From positions 31,124,862 to 31,188,861 of the forward strand of contig OX243817.1 of the NCBI GenBank assembly GCA_945859605.1: DNA of 64,000 nt, in the 5' to 3' direction. The translations under genes and the position numbers were made by a program. Source of the DNA: Lumbricus rubellus (taxonomy: Eukaryota > Annelida > Clitellata > Crassiclitellata > Lumbricidae). Shown here in pieces: positions 44,465-56,446 of this stretch (position 1 is the stretch's first letter; every line of letters begins with the position of its first letter). The notes below the pieces were generated by a model that was given only the letters and a program-made list of their open reading frames with translations, was not told the DNA's origin and did no database searches.

Positions 44465-46440
44465 AGCCACCTTTCTTTCTTCATGTTGACATAATCTGCA
44501 TGTCTTTCGATTTAAGTCTTAATGGACTTTGGACAAGTTTCTATCCATTTGAATTTGGTGCTCAATACATTAAAAATATTATTGGATATTGGTGATAAAG
44601 AACATCATATTATATTTGTTTATCCAACAAGTACAAGCACGCTGTGTGGTATGGACCAGTTACGTTGTTCAAAATTATATAACTTCGAAGTGAATTCATA
44701 AAAGTATTTAACAACTAAGAATGCCACGTCTTTAATCAGAAATTAATGTTCATCACTTGCAATGTTACAACGTACAGTATGATATCTGATCTCAAACGCG
44801 AAATCCCGAGAAGGGTAATAACTACTCGTTTCTCTGTAGACGTTGTCGTTGAAAACCTTGGTAGCCTGTGGGTTATAAATTTCTATAAATTGATATTTTG
44901 ACGAAATAAACTACGCCGAAGATAGGCATATATATCGAAAGAACATTAGCTGCCTATAGTTTATTATATATGCTATCTGGTATCGAGTAGACCTTAACAT
45001 TTTAACAGATCAAGTTTGTTCATTTCTATATTCGTTGAGTGCAATGTATCGGTCGTTTTAATAATGTAAGCTCTCTCTCTCTCTCTGTATATATAATGTA
45101 GGTTGTATATAAATAGACCTATATATATATATATTATACATCCATATGCAATGTGCCAAAAAGCGCACTCTAATGATCGTCATTGTCATTTTTCTACACG
45201 ACGTAATAGTTGTGCGCGTAATTGAGTAAACGTTCTTATGAGTCCACAGTTATGCAAGTTGAAACTAAATAATTGCTCAACACACTTGCATATAATTAGA
45301 CCTATGTGCATAATAATGGTTTCTACATGTAGGCTTCTCTGCTGTTTTGTAGCAACTTACATTTCGCAGAGTGGAAAATTTAAATCGCTGCATCGAACAT
45401 TATTCCAGTTGTGACCTAAACCTGGCACAATATGAGCACAGGGCTCGCTATCTACTCCATTTATCGCACAGTCCGGTTGATCTGTTCCCCAGCGTGTAAA
45501 GTTAAAAGGTATGTTGATTCCATTGAGTGTCTTCCAGACGAAAGGATTGTCACATCGCCCGAAAGTTCTTCGTTGTCCGCTAGTCCATACCCCATTTAAA
45601 TACCGATTCGTATACGTATATGGAGGAGATGCGAGACCATTTTCTAGAACAGCCACAGTGAAGTAGAACTTATCAACCTAGCATGACATTGTCATTTTAG
45701 CTTTCTTTTACCTGAATTTTGCTTTGATTGTTTCGATTTTTACACGCTTTTGTCGCCCATTTATCTATAGTACCAACTATTTTTGATGCTGCATAAATAT
45801 TATTGACCTTCTTATCGACTATTTGTTGCCCAGCGCGTGAAGTTAAAAGGTATGGACAATGGACTGTAGTAGAGCTTTGACTTTTCTAAAGTTCTCACAA
45901 ACAGACACACACATAGATGCACACATGTGCGTACTTTGCAGCATTTTGTGGGCGTTATAGCCAAACAAACTGTCTTTGGCGTTGGTTCTAGCAGAGCCAA
46001 TAACAATAATATACATAATTGCATTAATAGGTTTTTCATTTAAATGGCACAAGCTAGAATCTTCCTAAAATTGGTGGTCCATGAGCCTTTTCGGTGTCCC
46101 GAGATAACATTTTTCCTTGGTCTATCGCACTGGGAGCACTCCTGAATTGTGTACACTAGGATATGCGCAATATAAATTCACAAAATACAATAATGCAGTG
46201 TACTTACTGCTAAACTGCAACCGAAGATATCTGACAATGGCGTCGTGTTTTTGTTGACTTGTAGTTGCAGCCAAATGCGCTCCTGGCATTATTCCTCTAC
46301 ATCTTTGTGTAGCGTCATCCCAATTCATTTTCTCGGAAATGAATGTGAAGCATCTACCTGCTTCGGGTAGGTAATCGAATCCCAAGGGACACACTGCATA
46401 AGACACACACACACACGCAGGATGCAATAGAGATTCAGGT
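44465..46440. repeat. Lectin duplication unit G
   Basis: Aligns with units C, D and E from CATAATCTGCATGTCTTTCG onward and carries exons 3 and 2 of gene G. A partial extra copy of the NFTRWAT coding stretch sits at about 45812-45860, a small internal duplication. Confidence 0.8.
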
Positions 46441-49400
46441 CGTCTAAATAATTCAAATGACTATTTTTCATGCTGCTGGTTATCTTGATTCAATGTTGTT
46501 TTGGTATAAATTATTGATCTGATCAGGGGCTTCTATCTCCCCTAAGCAACAGGGCGCAATCCATCTTCTTCTCCCTTCCTTGGCGGACAGGGTTGTTTTA
46601 AAGAAATTTGTAGAACTGCACAACCCCCTTCTTTTCCTTCCCATCGATGGCAAATTACTTCCAATCAGAAAACATTTGTGAATTTTGACAGTTTGAAATT
46701 TGAAGGATAACACTGGAGAGAAGCCATTTAGTGGTAAAATATAGTATTTTTGTACAAGTATTAACATTAAGCCGTAGGCTAATCATTATGATAGGATTGT
46801 ATAGTTATATTAAAATAGCAAATAATATTATTGTAATTTTATAAAATAAAATTTTATTATGGCGTAGGCCCGCTATTACAGTTCATGTGATGGAGAAATG
46901 TAGATGGTAACTAAAAATATTACGATTTGGTAAACATTTTCTATGGGGGGGGGAAAGTAATTTAATTATGAGGAACTACCCTCTAGAGATGCCTACATTG
47001 AACACTGCCCTCCTTGGCCAGCCTTTCCCCCACAAACGTAAGTTTTGGCTCTTTTCTTACTCCCCCCTGTTTTTCAATGGGCGCAAGTTGCGCCCGCCAT
47101 GTATAGGGATAGAAGCCCCTGGATCTGATTGATTCCGTACGGTTGTAGACTAAGTAGAGCTCTAAAATGGGAGGAAAGAGTACCATCCCCTCGGTCATAA
47201 AGCTTTCTTCTTGCTCGATTTAAGGAGCCCAGTAGTCATCCATGGTTGCTTAAACCTAGGCCCCTTAGCATTACTTCTTTTAGACACTATCGGGAACGCC
47301 TGATCATATGCGTTTTTATATTTTTCAATAAACAGTTCATACTGCCCCGTCAGCATCTCCATTATTACATGCAGTAGTGACAATATCCCAATAACTATCA
47401 GGAAGTAAGGTTTGAAATTGTTCTGTTCTTTCCTCATTGATTATGCGAAGGTCATAATAATTCGAGAAACTTCTCTTGTAATTACCAAATGCAAAGTGTG
47501 CGAATACTGGCAGATGATCAGACAAGTCAGCGATGATAATGGATGAATCAATCAGACTAGACCAGGCATTAGTGAATATGTTATCAATCAAAGTTTATGA
47601 AGTTGGTGTGATACGAGTGGGCTTCGTGATGGCCGGGATAAACTGATGGGAAGTCAAGTTATTATAGAATATATTAGTTTCTTTATGTTCGTTGATTTTC
47701 AACAGGTCAATGTTAAAATCTCCTATAGTAGGACAATATCTTTGGTTCCCTTGACGATACTGGAGAACAACACCTCTATCTCAGCATTGAATTCGACCAA
47801 GTTTCGACCAGGGGGCCTATACAAACACCTAATAAACATGTTGTGCTAGGTAAATAAGTTTTGATGAACAGACCCTCATAAGTTTTATGCTCTGTCTTTT
47901 TTTCGTACAATTGGAATTTAATGGTATCCCTAACAAATAAACCCACTCCTCCTCCTGCTCGATTCCCCGCTCTAGACTTATGTATAAATTTGTAGTTAGG
48001 CACATTAATAGTATCCTCCAAATCCGACTCCAACCAGGTCTCCGATAGAGCCAGAATAGAGACAGGCAGTTGACTGAGAATCTCTCGGATTTCATCTAGA
48101 TTATGTACCATGCTCCGGCAATTAATGTGCATGACGGAAAAATTAGCTTCGATAGATTCGAACTTAGCTTCCCAAGAGGGAAGTGTGGAGCAGGGACTGT
48201 TCCAAGCCGCATTTGTGAAATAGTTTAAGTCAGGGTCAGTGTCGGTATTGCTGAGCAAGATGCGATTGCCAGAGTGACTCATCAGGAAACACTTCAAGTT
48301 CAAGATTAAGACCATTCAATTCTATCGCAGTAATGTCACTTGCCTTAATATTGTCATTCTGTTTAAACTCTTCATCAACCTCGACAAAAGGGAATACTTC
48401 TCTGACCTGTTACAACGTACGCCTACGCATATCCAATTAACTTAGTTACAGTGTACAAAAGTGCTTTGTATATTTGCTTTGTTGTCTAATTTAGAGCTTC
48501 TATTATTATACTATCATCTTATGTATCTGTTAACCCGTTCCCGCCGGATGGGGTCACCCGTGACCCCATTAACAGGATAGGTATCAAAACAATTCCGGCT
48601 GGAAAGAGTTAATACCATAAGGCATTCAGATGAGTCCGTCTGATCTGATGGGTATAACTGGGTTATTTGTGGTAATTAACCATGGCTAAAATTGATGTTT
48701 AACCAGTGATAATAAATAATGTCCCACTTGGTATAATTTAGAGTTCAACCAACGTAGTCTGACGGGGTGAGGAAACAACCTTAGTGGACGATGCTATGCG
48801 GCCGATGTCGACGGCTCAACGTTAGCGTTTAGCGCATGTTTTGGTTCGCATGCAGGCGATAATTAAGCAAAGAATTGCTACGATAATACTCAAAATCTTT
48901 TTTGGAATAGGCCTATTTGCTAAAGAATGTATCACTAGTTTCAAGTTTGAGCTTTCCGTTTAAAACGAGTTTTCTGCCTCTGATTCCATTTTAATCAGAT
49001 CTAATTAACGCGTGCGATTAATGCGTTAAATTTTTTTATCGCAATATTTTTTAACGCGTTAATCGCACGCGTTAACGCGATTAAATCAACAGCCCTGTTA
49101 TTAATAGCCTACATCACTTTTGTTCATTCATTTATATAATCACTGAGTGCAATGTCTCTGTCGTTGTAGGAAGTGTATGTTCTGCTAAGCACCAGAAAGA
49201 GCAATCTATAGGCGTCATGACGTCATCGTCACTTTCTTTATCTCTAGTGTAGGCCTACGGTTTAAAAACATTTTTTAACCTAGCAGAACCTACAACAAAC
49301 ACATCAATTAATATTAATTCAAACCCAATATTTATTTATGTTTCCTATATAAACTGAACTTATACAACAAACCTTTGTAAAATTAGTTATGTAGCATGCT

Positions 49401-49872
49401 GCGTTCTGCCAGCCTGAAGTACTGATTAAACGAAACTTGATTGATTGAAGACGTAATAGTCAGTTGCTCGTAATTGAGTGCTGCACTTTAATATAATAGA
49501 CCTAATCGTTTGCATCTAATGATTTCAGGATGTAGGCTTCTCTGCTAGAATAATTGCTAAATAAACCCTAGAATGAGTGAACTAATGAACTCAAATTAAT
49601 TCTGCTCGATGTTTCCATTAATAATTATGCAATGAGACCAAATCAAAATAATAGTCCTGTGTATGCAGCAAAACTTATAACAAACCTTTTCTTGGTGGAT
49701 TTTGTTCTTGAATCAGGCTCACCAACAGTTGGCAAATAGACCTCACCTCGGACGTCATACCTGCACACATTTCATTCTCACTAGTAACATCATTTCTGCT
49801 CGGAATGTTCGACCTACTGCAATAACTGGTAGCAATCAAGCAACCCAACAGTAGCGCAAGTTTGACATCCAT
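45357..49872 (-). CDS. C-type lectin gene G (three exons, probably chimeric)
   Basis: Predicted 219-residue secreted C-type lectin. Exon 1 is 49686-49872 (signal peptide MDVKLALLLGCLIATSYC, short neck; donor AAAAG|GTTTG). Exon 2 is 46208-46393 (VCPLGFDYLPEAG). Exon 3 is 45357-45643 (VWTSGQRRT, NFTRW, QPD, NWNN, stop). The 660 nt join in frame. QPD suggests galactose-type specificity, but the third calcium ligand of WND is replaced (WNN), which may weaken calcium binding. Intron 1 is 3.3 kb and contains a LINE relic, a piggyBac-like MITE and the decayed 3' flank of another lectin unit (49139-49560). Exon 1 therefore probably came from a neighbouring gene whose exons 2-3 were deleted. Confidence 0.78.
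46590..46705 (-). repeat. Dispersed repeat, inverted partner of 36840-36965
   Basis: Shares TAGAACTGCACAACCCC and TTCTTTTCCTTCCCATC with the reverse complement of 36840-36965. In intron 1 of gene G. Confidence 0.7.
47190..48320 (-). pseudogene. LINE relic with AP-endonuclease domain
   Basis: The first piece (48315-47776) carries HINCRSMVHNLDEI, SILALSETWL, and PNYKFIHKSRAGN followed by GGGVGLFV: the endonuclease domain of CR1/Jockey-like ORF2 proteins. A second frame (47591-47337) gives IDNIFTN and ADLSDHLPVFA, containing the catalytic SDH motif. A third (47437-47195) continues into the linker. Frameshifts separate the pieces and no reverse transcriptase follows, so this is a dead 5' portion. 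In intron 1 of gene G. Confidence 0.88.
48530..48612. mobile_element. 83-bp piggyBac-like MITE
   Basis: TTAA on both sides (48530-48533 and 48609-48612). Inner ends CCCGTTCCCGCCGG and CCGGCTGGAAAGAG are imperfect inverted repeats. TTAACCC is the usual piggyBac start. GGGGTCACCCGTGACCCC forms an inner palindrome. Confidence 0.7.
48985..49098. mobile_element. hAT terminal fragment with TTAACGCG inverted repeats
   Basis: The right end ATCAACAGCCCTG is a hAT terminus. Upstream, ATTAACGCGTGCGATTAA is mirrored by TTAATCGCACGCGTTAA about 30 bp away. No left terminus was identified. Confidence 0.6.
49139..49560 (-). pseudogene. Decayed 3' flank of a lost lectin unit
   Basis: Matches the DNA downstream of exon 3 in units C to G. 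Landmarks include CTGAGTGCAATGT, TGTTCTGC followed by CA.AAAG.GCA.TCTA, GACGTAATAGT...CGTAATTGAGT and AGGATGTAGGCTTCTCTGCT. In the other units exon 3 follows within 50 bp; here it is absent, and a lectin exon 1 (49686) starts about 125 bp later. Confidence 0.7.
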
Positions 49873-49960
49873 GGTCTTCGGCGATGACTGTGAGTCGAAC
49901 TTTGTTGTCTGCCAGTTTATCAAGACGATGTCATCTGAATTATATCGTCGGATGCAGCGA

Positions 49961-49968
49961 TTATTTAT
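49961..49968 (-). promoter_or_regulatory. Probable TATA box of the exon 1 used by gene G
   Basis: Minus-strand CAGCCTATAAATAATCGC, about 90 bp upstream of the start codon at 49872 and aligned with the TATA blocks of F and I. Confidence 0.7.
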
Positions 49969-49972
49969 AGGC

Positions 49973-51862
49973 TGCTCCTCTAGGACATGAAGGGCAACTT
50001 GTTGGTTTCAAATGTAGAAAGACACATGCTCGACGATTAAATGCCCAATATGAAAGTAGGCTATTTAGTTGCAGAAGAACAACTGCTTGTGATCATGCAC
50101 TAAACAATAATTAGCATGCGCTTGAAATCCTTTTGCATCCGAAAAAGCCAGATTTAGGGGGGATGATGCGAGGGCTGCAGCACACGGACCCGCAGTTTTG
50201 AGGGATCCGCGTATATAGATATGTGTGTGTGGTGGAGTGGCGGGCCGTCAGAGGGGTAACATTAGAGTTTAATCACAGCGCGTGAGCCCTTACAAGCCAC
50301 TCTGTCTCTGAGTGTCGGGTAAACGGGAATAATTGATGTTTCTCCAGTAATATTTTCGGATGGTATGCATGCATACGTATGTGTATAACCAATGTAGAAA
50401 GTGGATGGTTATATGAATAAGATATTAAGACAAGATACGAATATCCTTTACTTGACCAATTGCCATCCGCATTTTGGTGTACTTACATGGTAATAAACAT
50501 GCATCACCTAACGAGCAAAGCAAAAGTCAAATATCTTAATATTAGAACGTAGGCTACTCATAGATCCTATTTTATTGGATTTAGGAGTAGCCTATAGCCT
50601 ACGTTCTAAATAGCCTAACCAATAGAACTTGTGTAGAAGCACATTTAATTGCACAACAAACACGTGAACAAAAGTTTTACAATTACCAGAGCCGTCAGCG
50701 CAGATCATGAACAAAACTCGTGCTGATATACATGTATGATCCGAGTTTTCATAAGTTGATACAACGATGACTTGATTTAATTTCTTCATAACCTATTTTA
50801 GGCATACGCACGTATACAAAATTCCCCGAGAAGCGAACCTCGGTCTGCATACTCTCTTTCGCAGAGTCGAGTCAGACGCGGCCAACGCTCTCATCGATGT
50901 TGCTAATTGTACCAGTACATGTAGGCTACAAACATGTGATGGTACAGAACTGCTAAGAGTAAATTAGTGAGTGCCAAATATACGACATGCGAAGAAGATC
51001 AAATGATAGAGCTATAAAATTACAGAATGCAATCAATAAATCCTGGAAATCTGAAACACTAATACTAAACAGTCAACAACCAGGAGAATGATATTTAGTT
51101 GCAGACATGCAGCATTGTGACTCTATTAAATTGTCTGCAGGACTGGCAGCGCATAATATGCCATAATTATGGGCAAGACATGTGCCATATTGTTAACGTA
51201 AGTTGATACCATTCTGGTTTCGATCTAATATTTTTTATGCTGGCAGGCATAATTTCACTTTGAGGATTTAATTGCACAGCAGACATGAGCTATAATTCGC
51301 ATAACCGTCAGCACAACAAGCACAGCTGTACGGTACAGAACTCGTGCTTCAGAAACATCTGTTTAAACGTGAATTGATAGCTGTAATAGTATAGGGTCTG
51401 CGGGTATAGTATTTTTGCTAACCGGCTCCTTTCTAGTCCCCGACTCGCAACAAAGTTATTACCCTCGGGACTCGGGTGTACCCGAAATGGGGATCCCGGG
51501 TGTAGCTTAAATGGGGACAGCATGTGATGGTACAGAAGTACCGGTGTAAGGCATAAACACGGCACTACTTCAACTCAAACCTGTTTGCTACGCAGATGCC
51601 AATGCAGCCATTATGCAGGAAAGTGTGATTCTTCTAAAATGGAGATCTACATGTATTATCTCACGGTCAGCATTAACCTTTACCCCTCGAATAAATTTTC
51701 CGCGCCAACCCACCCAGCTCGGAATAAAGTTGACGTTATTTCCGATATTGCATATTTTCCCCAAGGCGGTGGCAAAGATTGCGACAGACAGACAGGTAGC
51801 GTGTAGCTTATATTAGGGGATGCCTTGTATCGTTTGGGGTATATGACAGATAGACAGACAGT

Positions 51863-51910
<48 letters not shown>

Positions 51911-52016
51911 GCGTGTAGGTTGTTTGAATGGTGCCTTGTATAGTCATCCTCCAGTCTTGGGGATACTATCTCTTCAGGCAGCTTTGTCCTAATTAGGTCA
52001 GACACCTAGGAACTAG

Positions 52017-52017
<1 letters not shown>
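49973..52017. other. Intergenic between G and pseudogene H
   Basis: No gene is supported. It holds a hairpin at 50545-50608 (AGAACGTAGGCTAC mirrored by GTAGCC...ACGTTCT), loosely repeated segments near 50640 and 51265 (TTTAATTGCACA...GTCAGC), and a CAGA array at 51842-51912. Confidence 0.45.
51842..51912. repeat. (CAGA)n microsatellite
   Basis: GACAGATAGACAG start followed by a long run of CAGA units. Confidence 0.95.
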
Positions 52018-52047
<30 letters not shown>

Positions 52048-52100
52048 GCACGCACGCACGCACACGCACGCACACACATACACACATACACACATGTATA
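52018..52100. repeat. (CA)n / (CGCA)n microsatellite
   Basis: CA repeats interrupted by CGCA and ATACACA variants. Confidence 0.95.
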
Positions 52101-52426
52101 TATGTATTTATCTACTACAGATCTTACAACTGGCCTGTAACTGGAGCAAGCTGAATTGCTCTTGCTATGTAGGACTATAGACACATTATATATATATATA
52201 TATTTCAATATATATTTATATTATACACTACAGCCACTGACCTACATGTTTCTAAATAGCCCAGTACATAATTAGTTTGTTTATGGCAACTTTTGGTCCA
52301 CTTAATACACACTCAGATTAGTCATAGACATTTGTCCGCTCACAGCGGCCAGCCGAGTGGAAGCCGGTTTCTTGTATGTCCGCTGGTACCGGACACCCGA
52401 GCGGTAAAGGTTAAAGCCCAGTGGAG

Positions 52427-52640
52427 CGTGATGGTGTAGTAGGCTTGTTGCCTTGCAGCTGGAAGGTTGTACAATGTAGGTTCAAAATCTCCCTCAGGTC
52501 GCCACATAGGGACCTTGGGCAAGTCGTTCATTCGCAATTGCTAAGCGCTTTCGGCGTGAAACTCCAATGCAGTGTCCGCGCTGCAGTCGAGAGCGCCTCA
52601 GAGTAGCGAGCTTGAAGGGGCGCTATAACAAGTGCACATA
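52427..52640 (+). mobile_element. tRNA-derived SINE, copy 3
   Basis: Same family as 190-388 in the opposite orientation: GCGTGATGGTGTAGTAGGCT (A-box region), degraded B box GGTTCAAAATC, body GACCTTGGGCAAGTCGTTCA, end GGGGCGCTATAACAAGTGCA. The B box is mutated, so the copy is likely silent. Confidence 0.85.
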
Positions 52641-53019
52641 CAAACAAGTAGGCCTAGTCGACTGATCGAGCTCAGCATTAGACGAAGTAAAATAGAAACG
52701 GACCAATGAGGTCATTGGTCTAAATTTAAATTCACGCAGTCTATGACACGTGTTAATAATTATTACACCACGTGAACATTTACATGTAGTAGCATTTAAA
52801 CAAATCAAATTTATTTATCGGTTGTCTAGGCTAGCTAAGTGTGACGAGTTCTATTTTTGTAGAAGTGTAGGCTATGCTCTGCGAAACGCCAACGAAAGAT
52901 AAAAAGCATCGTTATTATCGTCAAAAATCGCTAGAAAAACCCCCCAATAATTGGAGGGCCGGGGATAATCCTGCACGATGTCCTCAGCAATCAGATTAGT
53001 GAGTCGTTCATATAGCAAC

Positions 53020-55068
53020 CTATATTTCGCAAAGTGGAAAGGATAATCTGCTGCATGTGGAATCATTCAAGGCGAAGTCCGCTCCTGGCACAATATGAAC
53101 ACAGGGTTCTTCTCCTGCACAGTTTGGCTCATTGCGTGCCCAATTGGTATAGTTGAAAGGTATTTCGATTCCAATCAGTGGTTTCCATATGAAGGAATCG
53201 TCACATCGACCTGAACTGTTCCTATATCCACTGATCCACACCGCATATCTATGTGGATTTTTAACCAGTTGCTGACGAGATGCGATGTTATTTTCTAAAA
53301 CAGAAATAGCGAAGTCGATTGAAATTAATTTAGCCTAAATGTCTTTCGCTCAGGGTCTTCCTCGTATTTTTTCATAATTCGTGCTTTTCCATATCATTTA
53401 TTTGCGTACTGTCTTTCTCGTATTTCCCCAATAGACACACCTGAGAACACAATCATTCGCACCGGTATCGATATGTCTATGTTAAGCGCTTTGAACTCAA
53501 TCAAGACAGGCGTTATACTTATAAAGTAGGCCTACGTTAAGTTTTAAAAATTCTTACGGCCTTCTTCAGAATGTTGGATACATTTAATTTTCTTGCATTT
53601 TTAATGGTTACTCTGGAAGAGAACATTTTCAGCACATGTGAATATTTTACCATAAAGCACCAGATTGTCCTTCCAATTATTCACTCAAATGTCTTATTAC
53701 TAGGCCTATCGTTTGCATACTAACCGCTGAACATTGACTGAAGATATCTGGTTATGGCTTCGTTCTCTTCTTGACTTGTAATGGTGGCCAAATGCACTCC
53801 TGGCATAATTCCTCTACATCTTTTAGTAGCATTATTTCAGTTCATTCCTTCGAAAATGAATCTGAAGCAAGTTCCTGCTTCTGGTAGGTAGTCGAATCCA
53901 AAAGGACATCCTGGAACCAAAATGCAACAGAATGATATTCAAGTCGAATTTCGGACGAATTTCAAATATATTGGCGCAAGAAAACTGCATTATAACGAAA
54001 CCGTAGTTGTCTAGTGGCAACTACTTTTTACACAAACCTTTTGTACACGTGTGGATATGTATAAGCCCTAATGCTACTGTGATACTGTAGACCAATCAAC
54101 TGTTTAGACTAAGTCTTGTAGTGCTAGATTTGTGACGCGGTGGCCAGTGGGTCGAGTCTCCTTTAGGATGGTTACTGTTACAGTAGGAACATCCAGACAA
54201 AACCTTTACTTGCTGTCTCTCCGAGATCACAATGCTCTCTATGGATAGGCCAAGTCTGCAGATCTGACTTTTGAAACTATCAAGGTACTGTCAAATACTG
54301 TAGGCCTATATGTAGTAGGCCTATTATAGTATGATGTAGACCTATGTTGCGCACATTGCCAAAGATTTACTAAAATTCCACTGCCTCCCACTGCAATCAT
54401 CTCGGCTTTGCCTATTCCCAGAAGAGGATCCTCTATAATATAGAGAACGGTAGACACAATATGTCCCCGGGCACGAAAGGTAGGGCCACCTAAATGAAAG
54501 TTGAAATTAAAATTATTCATTTTAATCTTGATGCTGATGAATTATTGCATCTGATGCAACTTTATCTAATCTATTTCAAATAAACTTAAACGAATCCACA
54601 AAAGTGTGCAGTGATAGACCTATCTCTATTACGTGCGGGCCTATACAAACCAGTTGTGTGCCTTTGAAAAACTATTGGAATAAAAATCAAGAAATACAAT
54701 ATCGGAAAGTCGTGAGGTTGGACCAATGATAGTTTAGCAATTAGCCTATATGATGACTTCCAGCCAGCATCCAAGATCCTTTAATGGTCCACATGATTCA
54801 AAATCTCGAACTGACACTGGATCTTTCTTGTATGTAAAAATTCTATTCGGATTTCTCTACTCCAGCATACATGAAACGCTGTTTCTAGCACCATCCACCT
54901 TAGCTGACAATCTCGACATTGCATAATCTGAGAACAATAGATTCACCGCATTATATTCATACCTGTTTTTCTTTGCTCGTTTCGAAACCAATATTGTTGT
55001 TGAATCACGATTTGACGAATTTCCTCAATTTCCGATTTCATCTCCTGCATGGCTTGCGATTCAAGAAG
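53020..55068 (-). pseudogene. C-type lectin pseudogene H
   Basis: Exon 3 (53020-53294) is open with NNIASRQQ, VWISGYRN, NYTNW and EPN, but WND reads LND. Exon 2 (53725-53910, 186 nt; CPFGFDYLPEAG) has an in-frame TGA at 53837-53839 where paralogues encode the Trp of MTW or MNW. Only the 3' part of exon 1 remains (54963 to about 55068; MQEMKSEIEEIRQ, RNEQRKTG), with an in-frame stop just upstream and no signal peptide. Splice phases are still conserved, so inactivation looks recent. A gene assembled from another exon 1 would still meet the TGA. Confidence 0.85.
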
Positions 55069-55218
55069 TTGAATTCAGCTAAATATGCTGTTCAAAATGT
55101 CCATCTTGTTCACGGACACATGACCGTAAATTAGACGCTACTGTTTGATGGTCCTGTCGATGATCACCTGGTTAAACAACTGCCAATCTTCAAACAGACG
55201 CGCCCTGCGCCCTACGCC

Positions 55219-55571
55219 CATAGGCGTAGGGGACATTTCAGCGTTGGGGGGGGGGGGCAAAAAAGAGAAAAATTTTTTCGGCCGGCCGAAATCTTAAGAA
55301 AAATTTCCGTTACGTTTGCCCGAAAATTCTGACGACCTTTTTCTAGTCATCCGGCCGAAATCTTCTGAAATTTCTCGTTACTTTTTGCCCGATAGGTTTT
55401 TTGTTCAGGCAAGTCTGATTTTTCGGGCAAGAAGACCCGGAAAAATTAAAAAAGTAAACATTTAAAAATATTTTATTTTATTTTTCCGGGTCTGCTTGCC
55501 CGAAAAATCAGACTTGCCCGAAATTTGGGGGGGCATTTGCCCCCCCTGGACCCCCGCCTCCTACGCCTATG
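55219..55571. mobile_element. 353-bp hAT MITE with an internal hairpin
   Basis: Ends CATAGGCGTAGG and CCTACGCCTATG with an exact 8-bp duplication, CCTACGCC (55211-55218 and 55572-55579). Inside, GGCAAGTCTGATTTTTCGGG at 55409 is mirrored by the complement ending near 55520, with CCCGG arms, so much of the element can fold back. A truncated copy lies at 1512-1589. It sits about 150 bp from the truncation point of pseudogene H. Confidence 0.9.
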
Positions 55572-56084
55572 CCTACGCCCTACGGTTATCGATGTCATGA
55601 ATACGCGGCTACGCGCGAACGAAAAACGCTCTCCTCCAGTACATGTACTCCGGATCAAAGTCTGGACTTCTGGACGGCTACAGCTGCAGGATATGAAGCC
55701 GAGTGTCTCCCGGGATAGCTATTAACCTACTACGTCTACGATCGTGTGTCCAAGAACAAGAAACACATTTGTTGGCACCATAATAGCTGAATTTCACTTC
55801 CTTTCAGGTTTTCCATGTTGGAAAGTTCAATTTGTCGGTGCTCCAACGCAAACGCTGATAAATTTGACAAACTCGCGAATATTTGCAAACGACTTTGGAA
55901 TCTTGTGTAAATATGGTCACTGTTGCCGTGTTTAAAATGTCAGACAATTCCCAAAAGTTTTGACCGAGTTATGACACTTTTTTGTGGGGGCTACTTTTTA
56001 ACCGGACACAGTGTAGATATAAGTAACATGATCCCAGATCTGAGATCGGTTATCTTGCCGTGGCTAATCAATTAAATTGTAGCG

Positions 56085-56372
56085 GTGAGGGGGAAGAACA
56101 GAAACGATCTTACAAAAAGCATTGAGACGAAAACCGAGTTTCTTTGGGCATATTGCCAGAATGGGAAACGACAGGAAGTTCAAGACTCTGATTTTTTAAT
56201 AATTGAGAGAACTAACAGAAGAGGCAGAACCTCACAGAGAATAGACGGATGACGTAACGGATTGGTGCAGAGGACTACAACAGGAACTGTTACACCTGGC
56301 GAAGAACAAGTGCGGATGAAATGAGAAGACAAAGCTGATACTGGACACAAACTATCACACGTTTCATGGTGA

Positions 56373-56446
<74 letters not shown>
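56085..56446 (+). mobile_element. 5'-truncated LINE 3' end with a (TGA)n tail, in gene I exon 3
   Basis: The plus strand reads FFGHIARMGNDRKFKTLIF then stop, followed by frameshifted pieces (RRGRTSQRIDG). FGHIARM is the conserved motif near the C-terminus of several LINE ORF2 proteins. The element ends in a long GATGAT tail (56372-56446). The tail abuts the last codons of gene I exon 3, so the insertion removed that gene's stop codon. Confidence 0.72.

Noticed and set aside
45812..46052. Open frames ending in FNFTRWAT-like residues between G exons 2 and 3
   Set aside because: A short duplicated scrap of exon 3 sequence (NFTRWAT) without splice sites; not an extra exon.
54125..54165. Possible SINE fragment (GGTGGCCAGTGGGTCGAGTC)
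   Set aside because: The B-box-like match is short and no flanking SINE body is recognisable.
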